Part shown: piece after piece, positions 41,733 to 49,997 of the stretch | Position numbering within the stretch: position 1 is the stretch's first letter | Layout: each line of letters begins with the position of its first letter | From: Agromyces albus | GTDB lineage: Bacteria; Actinomycetota; Actinomycetes; Actinomycetales; Microbacteriaceae | DNA: 64,000 nt | NCBI RefSeq assembly: GCF_030815405.1 | Contig: NZ_JAUSWX010000001.1 | Coordinates: 1,550,001 to 1,614,000, forward strand | Reading direction: 5' to 3' | Translations under genes and position numbers: made by a program | Notes under the pieces: generated by a model | What the model saw: the letters and a program-made list of their open reading frames with translations, nothing else | The model's database searches: none | Told to the model about the DNA's origin: nothing

Positions 41733-44700
41733 GCACCGTCGGACAATTTGAGCGTAAGACGCAGGACCGTGTCGTTAGGTTCTTCCAGGAACGCCTCGGC
41801 TACAAGTACGGCGGCAACCGGGAAGACCATATAGGTAACACGAACATCGATGTCACCTACCTGCGCGACAATCTGCTCGCGCGTGGCTACGACGAGGAGA
41901 TCATCGGCAAGACCATCAACGAGCTCACCAAGACCGCATCTGTCGGTGGAGCTCGTACGCTGTACGAGGCCAACCGCGAGGTGTATGGCCTGCTTCGGTA
42001 CGGCGTGAAAGTCAAGCGTGGCGTAGGCGACCAGTTCGAGAACGTGCGGCTCATCGACTGGAGCAACCCCGAGGCCAACCACTTCGTCGTGGCCGAGGAA
42101 GTCTCGATCGCCGGCGAGCACAACAAGCGCCCTGACGTCGTGCTCTACGTCAACGGCATGGCGCTGGGCGTCGTCGAGTTCAAGCGCTCTAAGGTGAGCG
42201 TCACTGAGGGCATCCGCCAGAGCATCGGCAACCAGCGAGCCGACTTCATCCGTCCGTTTTTCTCCACCGTCCAACTCGTGTTCGCGGGCAACGACGTCGA
42301 GGGGTTGCGTTACGGTGTGATCGAGACGTCTGAGAAGTACTGGCTGGAGTGGAAGGAGCCGGTGGAAAGCACGGTCGGCGCTGACGTGGCCGAACCGCTG
42401 GACAAGGCGATCCTGTGGATGTGCTCGAAGGATCGCTTCTTGGAGATCATCCACGACTTCGTGGTGTTCGATGCGGGCACGAAGAAGACCGCTCGGCACA
42501 ACCAGTTCTTTGGTGTGAAGGCCGCCCAGGCCCGAATCGCCGAGCGCGAGGGTGGCATCATCTGGCACACGCAGGGCTCGGGCAAGAGCCTGACGATGGT
42601 GTGGCTGGCGAAGTGGATCCGCGAGCACCAGCAGGGACGAGTGCTTATCATCACCGACCGCACAGAACTCGACGAGCAGATCGAGAAGGTCTTTAGCGGG
42701 GTCAACGAGAGCATCTACCGCACCACTTCTGGTGCTGACCTGCTGACCCAGATCAACAAGCACGACCCTTGGCTGATCGGTTCCCTCGTTCACAAGTTCC
42801 GTGGTGGCGACGACGACAAGGATGTAGACCGGGACAGTGAGGACTTCATCGCTGAGCTACGCGCACGCGTCCCGGCTGGCTTCGCTCCGAAGGGCAATCT
42901 GTTCGTCTTCGTCGACGAGGCGCATCGCACGCAATCGGGCAAGATGCACCGAGCCATGAAGGAACTTCTGCCCAGCGCGATGTTCATCGGCTTCACGGGC
43001 ACCCCGCTACTCAAGGCAGACAAGGCGACCAGTATCGAGACGTTCGGTTCGTTCATCCATACCTACAAGTTCGACGAGGCCGTCGAGGACGGTGTCGTGC
43101 TCGATCTGCGCTACGAGGCGCGCAATATTGAGCAGGACCTGACAAGCCCCGAGAAGGTAGATAAGTGGTTCGAGGCCAAGACCAAGGGCCTCACTGACCT
43201 CAGCAAGGCCCGGCTCAAGAAAAAGTGGGGCACCATGCAGAAAGTCGTGTCCGCCGAGCCTCGTGCCAAGCAGATCGTCCAGGACATCCTGCTGGATATG
43301 GAGACCGAGCCTCGCCTCTTGAGCGGTCGCGGTAACGCGATGCTTGTCGGAGAGAGCATCCACCAGGCATGCAAGTTCTACGAGATGTTCGTCAACGCTG
43401 GATTCAAGGATAAGGTCGCCATCGTCACGAGCTATGTGCCGAACCCGAGCGACATCTCCAAGGAGGACTCGGGCGAGGGCGCTACCGAGAAGCTACGCCA
43501 ATACGACATCTACCGGCGGATGCTGGCTGACTTCTTTCGTGTGCCTGCCGACGAGGCAGTCGGTCGGATCGAGGAGTTCGAGAAGGAGGTCAAGCGCCGC
43601 TTCATCGAGGAACCAGGCCAGATGCGCCTGCTCATCGTCGTCGACAAGCTCCTGACCGGCTTCGACGCGCCAAGCGCCACATACCTCTACATCGACAAGA
43701 AGATGCGCGACCACGGCTTGTTTCAGGCCATTTGCCGGGTCAACCGCCTCGACGGTGACGACAAGACCTACGGCTACATCATCGATTACCGTGACCTTTT
43801 CAACTCGCTGGAATCGGCCATCACCGACTACACCTCGGGAGCGCTGGATGGCTACGAGGAGAAGGACGTCGAGGGGCTACTCAAGGACCGCATCGAGCAA
43901 GGTCGCCAGGACCTTGATGAGGCGCTGGAGAAGATCCGCGCACTGGTCGAGCCCGTCGCACCGCCCAAAGGGACGCTGGAGTACCAGCACTACTTCGTGG
44001 CATCGGTGCCGGGAGATGCTGCGCAGATCAAGGGCAATGAGGCCAAGCGTGTTGAGCTGTATAAGGCCCTCTCCGCGCTGGTGCGCGCCTACACGGCGCT
44101 GGCCAACGACATGGACGCCGCTGGCTACTCGCCCAATGAGGCTGCGGCCATCAAGAACGAGGTAACGCACTTCGTTGCTGTCCGCGACGAGGTGGAGCTC
44201 GGCGCTGGCGAGAACATCGACATGAAACAGTTCGAGGCCGGCATGCGCGCGCTGCTGGACACATATATCCGGGCCGATCCCTCCGAGGTTGTCGCTTCCT
44301 TCGAGAAGGGTCTGGTCGATCTCATCGTCGAGCGCGGCGCGGACGCGCTTGCTTCTCTTCCGCCAAACATCCGCAGGAACCCCGAGGCCGCGGCCGAGAC
44401 GATCGTCAATAATGTTCGTAAGACAATCGTTGACGAGCGCGCCCTGAACCCGCGCTACTACGACAAGATGTCGGAGCTCCTTGATGCTCTTATCGAGCAG
44501 CGCCGTCAGGATGCCGTCGACTACAAGGCTTATCTGGAGCAGCTCCTCGTTCTGGCGACCAAGGTCGGCAAGAAGGAGTCGGACACTGTCTATCCCGAGT
44601 GGGCCAAGAGCGGAGCCCAGCGCGCGTTGGTCGACTTCAGCTTCCCTGACTCCAGCCTCGCGATCGTCGTTGACTACACCGTGATGCACCAGAAGGAGCA

Positions 44701-44827
44701 TGGCTGGGTCGGCAACCGTATGAAAGAACGAGCCTTGGCCCGCGAGCTTCGCCGCGCACTGCCTGACGGTTTCGACCGCTTCGAGGAACTTTTTGAACTG
44801 GTGAAAGCCCGCGATGAGTACCGCTAG
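41729..44827 (+). CDS. hsdR: Type I restriction endonuclease-translocase HsdR
   Basis: A 1032-residue restriction subunit. The nuclease domain shows PDVVLYVNGMALGVVEFKRS (D...ExK, near 140-155). The SF2 translocase has Walker A WHTQGSGKSLTMVWLAK (near 281), Walker B VFVDEAHRTQSGKM (near 396), motif III GFTGTPLLKADKATSIETFG, and C-terminal helicase motifs LIVVDKLLTGFDAPSATYLY and ICRVNRLDGDDKTYGYIIDY. The C-terminal helical domain binds the methylase complex. It is full length with no frameshift, so a functional system is expected. ATGA overlap with hsdS at 41729 and a 14-base overlap with the downstream metallopeptidase gene. Confidence 0.94.
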   Translation: MSTVGQFERKTQDRVVRFFQERLGYKYGGNREDHIGNTNIDVTYLRDNLLARGYDEEIIGKTINELTKTASVGGARTLYEANREVYGLLRYGVKVKRGVGDQFENVRLIDWSNPEANHFVVAEEVSIAGEHNKRPDVVLYVNGMALGVVEFKRSKVSVTEGIRQSIGNQRADFIRPFFSTVQLVFAGNDVEGLRYGVIETSEKYWLEWKEPVESTVGADVAEPLDKAILWMCSKDRFLEIIHDFVVFDAGTKKTARHNQFFGVKAAQARIAEREGGIIWHTQGSGKSLTMVWLAKWIREHQQGRVLIITDRTELDEQIEKVFSGVNESIYRTTSGADLLTQINKHDPWLIGSLVHKFRGGDDDKDVDRDSEDFIAELRARVPAGFAPKGNLFVFVDEAHRTQSGKMHRAMKELLPSAMFIGFTGTPLLKADKATSIETFGSFIHTYKFDEAVEDGVVLDLRYEARNIEQDLTSPEKVDKWFEAKTKGLTDLSKARLKKKWGTMQKVVSAEPRAKQIVQDILLDMETEPRLLSGRGNAMLVGESIHQACKFYEMFVNAGFKDKVAIVTSYVPNPSDISKEDSGEGATEKLRQYDIYRRMLADFFRVPADEAVGRIEEFEKEVKRRFIEEPGQMRLLIVVDKLLTGFDAPSATYLYIDKKMRDHGLFQAICRVNRLDGDDKTYGYIIDYRDLFNSLESAITDYTSGALDGYEEKDVEGLLKDRIEQGRQDLDEALEKIRALVEPVAPPKGTLEYQHYFVASVPGDAAQIKGNEAKRVELYKALSALVRAYTALANDMDAAGYSPNEAAAIKNEVTHFVAVRDEVELGAGENIDMKQFEAGMRALLDTYIRADPSEVVASFEKGLVDLIVERGADALASLPPNIRRNPEAAAETIVNNVRKTIVDERALNPRYYDKMSELLDALIEQRRQDAVDYKAYLEQLLVLATKVGKKESDTVYPEWAKSGAQRALVDFSFPDSSLAIVVDYTVMHQKEHGWVGNRMKERALARELRRALPDGFDRFEELFELVKARDEYR

Positions 44828-45542
44828 CGCCTACCTCACCGTCGCCGGACTCGGGATCGATGTCATCTACAAGGACATCAAGAACCTGCACATCTCCGTC
44901 TACCCGCCGGTCGGACGTGTGCGGGTCGCGGCACCGCATCGCCTCGACGAGGATGCGATCCGCCTGGCAATTGTGCAGCGTCTACCGTGGATCAGGAAGC
45001 AGCGCGAGCAGCTCCAGAACGCCGACCGCCAGACCGAACGCCATCTGCTCTCGGGCGAGAGCCACTACGTGTGGGGCGAGCGCCTTCGTCTCGACTCATC
45101 CAGCCGCGGCCGGTCGAAGGTCAGTGTTGCTGGCAAAACACTCTGGCTGACTACCCCTTCAGACTACGATGACGGCCAGCGCAGGGCAGTGCTTGACCAT
45201 TGGTACCGTAAGGAGCTCAGGGCCGCAATTCCGCCGCTCCTAGAAAAATGGCAGCCGATCGTCGGCGAGGAAGTCACCAAGGTCGTCGTCCGCCGCATGA
45301 AGACCAAGTGGGGCACCTGCCAAGCCACCTCACGTGCCATTTGGCTCAACCCCGAACTGGCCAAGAAGAACCCGCGCTGCCTTGAGTACATCGTGGTCCA
45401 CGAGCTGACCCACCTTATTGAGCGCACCCACAACGATCGCTTCATCGAACTCATGGACCTCCACATGCCGGACTGGCGAGCTCGGCGTGACGAGCTCAAT
45501 GATGCACCGCTGGCGGACGAGGAGTGGGGGTCGATGTCGTGA
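44814..45542 (+). CDS. YgjP/SprT-like metallopeptidase of the hsd operon
   Basis: A 242-residue zinc metalloprotein of the YgjP (WLM/M48-like) group. The active site is EYIVVHELTHLIERTHNDRF (HELTH plus downstream H), preceded by MKTKWGTCQATSRAIWLNPE, the characteristic W-G-x-C-x4-I-x-LN box. The N-terminal half is beta-rich (IYKDIKNLHISVYPPVGRVR). The gene begins inside the end of hsdR and is often found attached to type I systems, where its role is not known; regulated proteolysis of HsdR (as ClpXP does in E. coli) is a speculative option. The ATG at 44814 is the only start compatible with homology. Confidence 0.85.
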   Translation: MSTASAYLTVAGLGIDVIYKDIKNLHISVYPPVGRVRVAAPHRLDEDAIRLAIVQRLPWIRKQREQLQNADRQTERHLLSGESHYVWGERLRLDSSSRGRSKVSVAGKTLWLTTPSDYDDGQRRAVLDHWYRKELRAAIPPLLEKWQPIVGEEVTKVVVRRMKTKWGTCQATSRAIWLNPELAKKNPRCLEYIVVHELTHLIERTHNDRFIELMDLHMPDWRARRDELNDAPLADEEWGSMS

Positions 45543-45781
45543 GCGGGCGATCCATGGCAAGCAAGACCTTCCTTGAGTCCGTACTTGGCATGGGCGATGG
45601 CTACGTCCTGGACTTCTCAAACGCGTCGTTCACGAATTTCTTCCGTGACGTGGACGTAGACACATACATGCCGCCGAGAAATACTTGGGGCTTTGGTGAC
45701 TCCAAAGTCAACAGGATGCGTGCTCTGTGGAAGAGCGGATCGGATGCAGAAGGGACTGCTGAAGGTTCGGTTGACTCCTGA
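45539..45781 (+). CDS. Truncated Abi-like protein, N-terminal part only
   Basis: An 80-residue ORF starting with a GTG that overlaps the metallopeptidase stop (GTGA), or at the ATG at 45554 (MASKTFLESVLGMGDGYVLD). The text FSNASFTNFFRDVDVD and FGDSKVNRMRALWKS is the start of a common module found at the N-terminus of abortive-infection and other defence proteins, where it normally continues for hundreds of residues. Here the frame ends after a low-complexity SGSDAEGTAEGSVDS. The downstream 100 bases give no further homology, so the effector was probably lost and the remnant may be non-functional. Alternatively a short partner protein. The family resemblance is from memory. Confidence 0.55.
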   Translation: MSGRSMASKTFLESVLGMGDGYVLDFSNASFTNFFRDVDVDTYMPPRNTWGFGDSKVNRMRALWKSGSDAEGTAEGSVDS

Positions 45782-45886
45782 CCTGTGGTGACTTCGGTCG
45801 CTGCTGGAAGGATGATTCCATGCGGTCAGGGCGCTGTCTCAGATTGCCAGCGAACGCGCAAGTAGGCGATGAAAGAGGGAGCTCTC

Positions 45887-48397
45887 ATGAAAGACCCACA
45901 TCCCGCAGTTCACGCGATCTCTCACGACGCCAATGACGTGTCCTACTCTGACCGTGATCGCAATCATTTCGGCCTAGAGCACACCACGAGCCCGAGCCTC
46001 GCTCGTGCATTGGCTATCGGCTGTCTCAGCCGGTTGGATCCGGGCCTGTCGGAGGTCAGCATCTGGGACCCAACCGCTGGTTCTGGTTATGCAGGAGCAG
46101 TGCTCGTAGACGCCCTGGAGTCCGCGGGCGTCCGAGTTCGATACCGAGGGCAGGACATCAACGACCGTGTCGTCATCGCTTCTCGGGAGCGGTTCGCGTC
46201 GTTCGCCGACGCGAAGATCGCGCAGGCTAACACCTTGGTCGATGACCCCTTCGCGGACTTCAGCGCAGATCTTGTCATCGTCGATGCGCCATGGGGCTTG
46301 AGTTGGCAGAACTCCGCGCCTGCTGTGCGCACGCGGCACGCAGCGGGTGAGTTCGGTTTCGGACTGCCGCAGAGTAGCGACAGCACGTGGCTGTTCATCT
46401 CCCTGGCGCTGGAGAAGCTGCGTTCTGCAGCCGATGGGGGAGGACGCGTCGCCGCTCTGGTTGCACCGAGCGCGCTGAGCACTGGTGGTGCCACTGCGGA
46501 AGTGCGGCGCGCGATCGTCGAAGCCGGGCTGCTGGAGTCTGTCACCCGTCTCCCGGAGGGCCTTGCGCCGAACACCGCGATCCCGCTCTACCTATTGACC
46601 TTCACAAACCATGCCAGCCGAACTGCTCAGAACGCAGCGGTGATCGCCGATCTGCAAGCCCAGTTCACGACGGAGGGCCGCAATCGATCGATGTCACCCA
46701 CCGCGTTCGAGGAGATGGAATCAGGGCTGCGAACGGGGAAGCCCGGTCCACGCATCCGCAGCATTCGTGCGAGCCAGCTCACTCGCCGGGACGTTTCGCT
46801 CGTCAGGACGACCGGCGATGGACGCCGGCTCTCGTGGCGTCTGACGACGTACAACGACACATTGGTCGACGTGAAGTTTCTTGAATCGCGCTACGGACCC
46901 GATGCCGGCGTTTTGGTCGACGGCGTTCCGCGTGAGACCGTCGATCTCGATCCGAGCCGCCACTTCGGCGACGACTCTCGCGAGATCCTGAAGGATCTCG
47001 CGACCAAGGGATGGCCAGCCCAACGTCTGAGCAACCTGCTGGCAGCGGAGCCCGAGCCGTTGAAGGGCGACGAAGAGAGCGATGAAGCAGACCTTTTCGT
47101 TCCGACCACTCGCATCGGCGTCGTGTCGACCGCGGTATCAGGCACAGCCTCGGAAGGCCGTGTCCTCTCGATCAGCCTCGATGGAGATCCGATCCACACC
47201 GGGTTCCTCGCGGCCTGGCTCAACTCGGAGCAGGGCTTGATCAGCCAGCGGCGGGCTATCGACGCCGGCAGCGCGGGAGCACATCTGCGAGCCGTTCGGT
47301 CGGACCCCGGCTCGTTGATGCGCTGGGCCGACGAACTGATCATCCCGGTGCCCCCGAGCGATGTCCAGCTCGCGGTCGCTTCCGCGGACGAGCGCCTGGC
47401 TTCTTTCCAAGCAGAGTTGAGCACGCGTCGCGCGAGCATTTGGGCTTCCCCCGAGGGCGCGGACGCGGTGGTGAGCGGAGTTGCTGGCGCTTTCGATGAC
47501 TCGTTGAGCTCATGGCTGGAACAGCTCCCATACCCCATCGCCACCGCGCTGTGGACCGCCGAGACCGCCTCGTCGGTCGGTGACAAGCAACTCGCATACA
47601 TGCACGCCTGGGAAGCCATTGTTGCCTTCCATGCGACAGTCCTGCTCTCAGCCATTCGAAGCATCCCCGGCAGGGGAACCGAAGTCCAGGCTGCCATCCG
47701 TCGGGCCCTTCACGAGCAACGTCTGGGAATCGAGCGAGCCGCCTTCGGAACATGGATCGTCATCGCGGAGAAGACCTCGAGTGTTATCCGCCAGGCACTC
47801 GATTCCGCCGACAGGGACGAGATTGCTCGTATTCGAAGAGCGTTCGGGGACCTCGGGCAGGCAGGGATCGCACGACTCGCGTCGAAAGACGCCATCAAGA
47901 AGTTCAAGGAGCTGAATACAAAACGAAATCGATGGAATGGGCACTCTGGCTACACCGCCGATGAGCAGAGGCAGGTGCAGATCGATGCCCTCGTTGCAGA
48001 CCTCAGGGAGATCCGACAGATCTTCGGCGATGTTTGGGCGCAACTGACGCTCGTTCGCGCGGGCAGCGTCGAGCGAGGCCGGGACGGTTACGTGCAATCC
48101 GCAGAGGTGGCGCTTGGGACTAAGTCGCCCTTCCGTAAGAGCTCCTACAGGGTCGGCGACCCTATGGTCAGCGGCGATCTTTACCTCGTTAAGGACGGCT
48201 CGGAATCTCCACTGCGGTTGCTCCAGTTCGTGCAGCTCAGACCGGCCCCGCGTGACGCCCAGTACACCACCTACTTCTACAACCGCACCGAAGGATCGAG
48301 CGTCCGCCTGGTCAGCTACCAACACGGTTCGGAGAGCGAGCTGCAGGAGGCTGCGGCGAGCTTCCGTGACGACTTCGGAGAGCTGGCGGAACAATGA
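45887..48397 (+). CDS. N6-DNA methylase with TRD-like and HEPN-like C-terminal parts
   Basis: An 836-residue protein joining several functions. Residues 25-240 are an adenine-methylase fold: FGLEHTTSPSLARALAIG, motif I WDPTAGSGYAGAVLVDAL (61-67), and motif IV DLVIVDAPWGLSW (DAPW 133-136, in place of NPPY/F). Residues about 370-500 resemble half an HsdS target-recognition domain (GFLAAWLNSEQGLISQRRAI; WADELIIPVPPSDVQLAVAS). The C-terminal third is helical and holds KELNTKRNRWNGHSGYTADE (near 675-690), an R-x5-H motif as in HEPN RNases. The ATG at 45887 has GAGGGAG upstream; ATG 45869 is an alternative. The stop overlaps the GIY-YIG gene as ATGA. No standalone HsdS-like partner, so methylase and recognition appear to be in one chain. 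Confidence 0.8.
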   Translation: MKDPHPAVHAISHDANDVSYSDRDRNHFGLEHTTSPSLARALAIGCLSRLDPGLSEVSIWDPTAGSGYAGAVLVDALESAGVRVRYRGQDINDRVVIASRERFASFADAKIAQANTLVDDPFADFSADLVIVDAPWGLSWQNSAPAVRTRHAAGEFGFGLPQSSDSTWLFISLALEKLRSAADGGGRVAALVAPSALSTGGATAEVRRAIVEAGLLESVTRLPEGLAPNTAIPLYLLTFTNHASRTAQNAAVIADLQAQFTTEGRNRSMSPTAFEEMESGLRTGKPGPRIRSIRASQLTRRDVSLVRTTGDGRRLSWRLTTYNDTLVDVKFLESRYGPDAGVLVDGVPRETVDLDPSRHFGDDSREILKDLATKGWPAQRLSNLLAAEPEPLKGDEESDEADLFVPTTRIGVVSTAVSGTASEGRVLSISLDGDPIHTGFLAAWLNSEQGLISQRRAIDAGSAGAHLRAVRSDPGSLMRWADELIIPVPPSDVQLAVASADERLASFQAELSTRRASIWASPEGADAVVSGVAGAFDDSLSSWLEQLPYPIATALWTAETASSVGDKQLAYMHAWEAIVAFHATVLLSAIRSIPGRGTEVQAAIRRALHEQRLGIERAAFGTWIVIAEKTSSVIRQALDSADRDEIARIRRAFGDLGQAGIARLASKDAIKKFKELNTKRNRWNGHSGYTADEQRQVQIDALVADLREIRQIFGDVWAQLTLVRAGSVERGRDGYVQSAEVALGTKSPFRKSSYRVGDPMVSGDLYLVKDGSESPLRLLQFVQLRPAPRDAQYTTYFYNRTEGSSVRLVSYQHGSESELQEAAASFRDDFGELAEQ

Positions 48398-49200
48398 CCC
48401 TGGTACTTGACTCGATCCTGCGCAGCGCCGGCATCGATCCCGCTGACGCCCAAGTCATTCGGCACGCATACGTAAAGGAGGGCATCGGCCTGCAGGGCAT
48501 CCACGCCGACTCGTCGGACGACGAGATCCTCGCCTACACGGGCCAGCAGTCGGCGAAGCCACGGATCTTCCCTGTAGTCCCGCAGCGCACATGGGTGGTG
48601 TTCGTACCCGAGGGTGGCGACCGGGCGCGCCTGTGGTCGGTGGTGGAGAACCGAGGCGAAATCTCAAACGACGGAACGCACCGGACATTCGACCTCGTTG
48701 TCTCCGAGCAGATGGCTGATCTCAGGAACCGCCTAGTTATCGGATGGCGGTCGCCTCGTACGTGGCGGCTCAACGGGCCCACGGCAGCAGGGTACCCGGT
48801 GATGGAGATCGCAGACGCGCAACCGGTCCCGTTCCCGGGCTTTGATCGCCTCGTCCTAGACCATGCGCAGCTTCAGGCCGTGATGCGGGAGCACCGGTAT
48901 GCCGCGTGGCGCACGGCGCTCGCGTCAGTAGTCGGTGTTTATCTCCTCACTGACACCCGCGACGGACGCCAGTACGTCGGCAAGGCCGATGGTACGGAGA
49001 ACATCCGTCAGCGGTGGAGCGCCTACGCGGTCAACGGGCATGGCGGCAACGTCGAACTGCGCGGCATGGACCCTACGAGTTTCCGATTCTCGCTCCTTCG
49101 AGTGTTCGACCCTGCGACGCCGATGCGAGAGATCGACGCGGCGGAGAGCCATTTCAAGCGCGCACTAGATACGCGCAAGCACGGGCTGAATCGGAACTGA
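48394..49200 (+). CDS. GIY-YIG nuclease partner of the methylase
   Basis: A 268-residue protein whose first 170 residues form an unrecognised N-terminal domain (RIFPVVPQRTWVVFVPEGGD; IGWRSPRTWRLNGPTAAGYP) and whose last 95 are a GIY-YIG nuclease: VVGVYLLTDTRDGRQYVGKA (GVY...YVG, near 180-198), the arginine in RQRWSAYAVNG and the metal-binding glutamate in EIDAAESHFKRALDTR, then GLNRN. ATGA overlap with the methylase at 48394 implies a two-subunit complex. GIY-YIG endonucleases act as the cutter in some restriction systems (Eco29kI), so a restriction-modification-like role is plausible. No other nuclease gene is nearby in the pair. Confidence 0.82.
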   Translation: MTLVLDSILRSAGIDPADAQVIRHAYVKEGIGLQGIHADSSDDEILAYTGQQSAKPRIFPVVPQRTWVVFVPEGGDRARLWSVVENRGEISNDGTHRTFDLVVSEQMADLRNRLVIGWRSPRTWRLNGPTAAGYPVMEIADAQPVPFPGFDRLVLDHAQLQAVMREHRYAAWRTALASVVGVYLLTDTRDGRQYVGKADGTENIRQRWSAYAVNGHGGNVELRGMDPTSFRFSLLRVFDPATPMREIDAAESHFKRALDTRKHGLNRN

Positions 49201-49232
49201 CGTCGGCAGCGCCAACCGGATCTCCCCGGCGA

Positions 49233-49997
49233 CTATTCGGCCTCGAGCGGCTTGGGGTCGTTGCCTCTGTCGTCAGACCGTCCGTCGATGAGAATCCGAA
49301 TTCGGTCGGCCAAGTCTTCGTCGTCGCGCAGCTCGGGATGAGATTCAAGCATGCCCCTGATCTCGTCAGCAGTCTCCTGAGGCGAGAGCCCTTTCATCCG
49401 CTGCTGCCATTCGAGTACGTCCTCGTCGCCGCCTTCGATGCGAACGCTGGATAGAAACATCCAGATCCGCTCTTCGAGCGAGTTGAGCATCACGGTTTTT
49501 CGCAGGAGTTCAGTCCAGTCCTCGGCGCTCACGGTGATGACGACCCGTTCGTCAGAGATGTCGACCTCGGCGCCGATGATAAGCACGACAGGTTTCTCCA
49601 CCGTGTCCAGTTCCTCCGGGAGTTCGTAGAGCTCGATCTCAGCTGGTGCCTCGGGTTCGATTGACTTGGCCTTCGCCCCCCGCCGCTCGTTGAAATAATC
49701 AATGCCCTTTACCGTTGCCACGGTCACCCCGATCAGGGCGAGCGCGCCGATCCCAAGAAGAACTTGATCACGGGTGTTCAAGTCCTTTAGTACGCTCTTG
49801 CTCTTGTCGACGAGAAAGACCTCCGCGTGTGTCAAGAGGCTGTTCGTCTTGGGATCGCGAAGGAGAGTTTTCACCGCGCCCTCGGTCTGTCTCGAAGAAG
49901 AGAGCTTCATCCCATCCAAAACTCGGATGACGGCGGGAATGTCTGTGTAGCCAGGCTCGACCAAGTTGTTGTCTCCTACCGAAGCGTCGTAAGGCAT
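49233..49997 (-). CDS. Membrane-anchored unknown protein of the defence island
   Basis: A 254-residue protein of unknown function, convergent with the GIY-YIG gene. Residues 1-75 are soluble (VEPGYTDIPAVIRVLDGMKL; EGAVKTLLRDPKTNSLLTHA), one membrane helix at about 77-96 (VLLGIGALALIGVTVATV), then an acidic linker (EPEAPAEIELYELPEELDTV) and a domain with VVLIIGAEVDISDERVVITV that looks like a beta sheet, followed by helices (LSPQETADEIRGMLESHPEL). No family recognised. Single-pass proteins on the opposite strand at the border of defence islands can be immunity or sensor components; this is only positional inference. A promoter must lie in the 49998-50300 region. Confidence 0.7.
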   Translation of the reverse strand: MPYDASVGDNNLVEPGYTDIPAVIRVLDGMKLSSSRQTEGAVKTLLRDPKTNSLLTHAEVFLVDKSKSVLKDLNTRDQVLLGIGALALIGVTVATVKGIDYFNERRGAKAKSIEPEAPAEIELYELPEELDTVEKPVVLIIGAEVDISDERVVITVSAEDWTELLRKTVMLNSLEERIWMFLSSVRIEGGDEDVLEWQQRMKGLSPQETADEIRGMLESHPELRDDEDLADRIRILIDGRSDDRGNDPKPLEAE

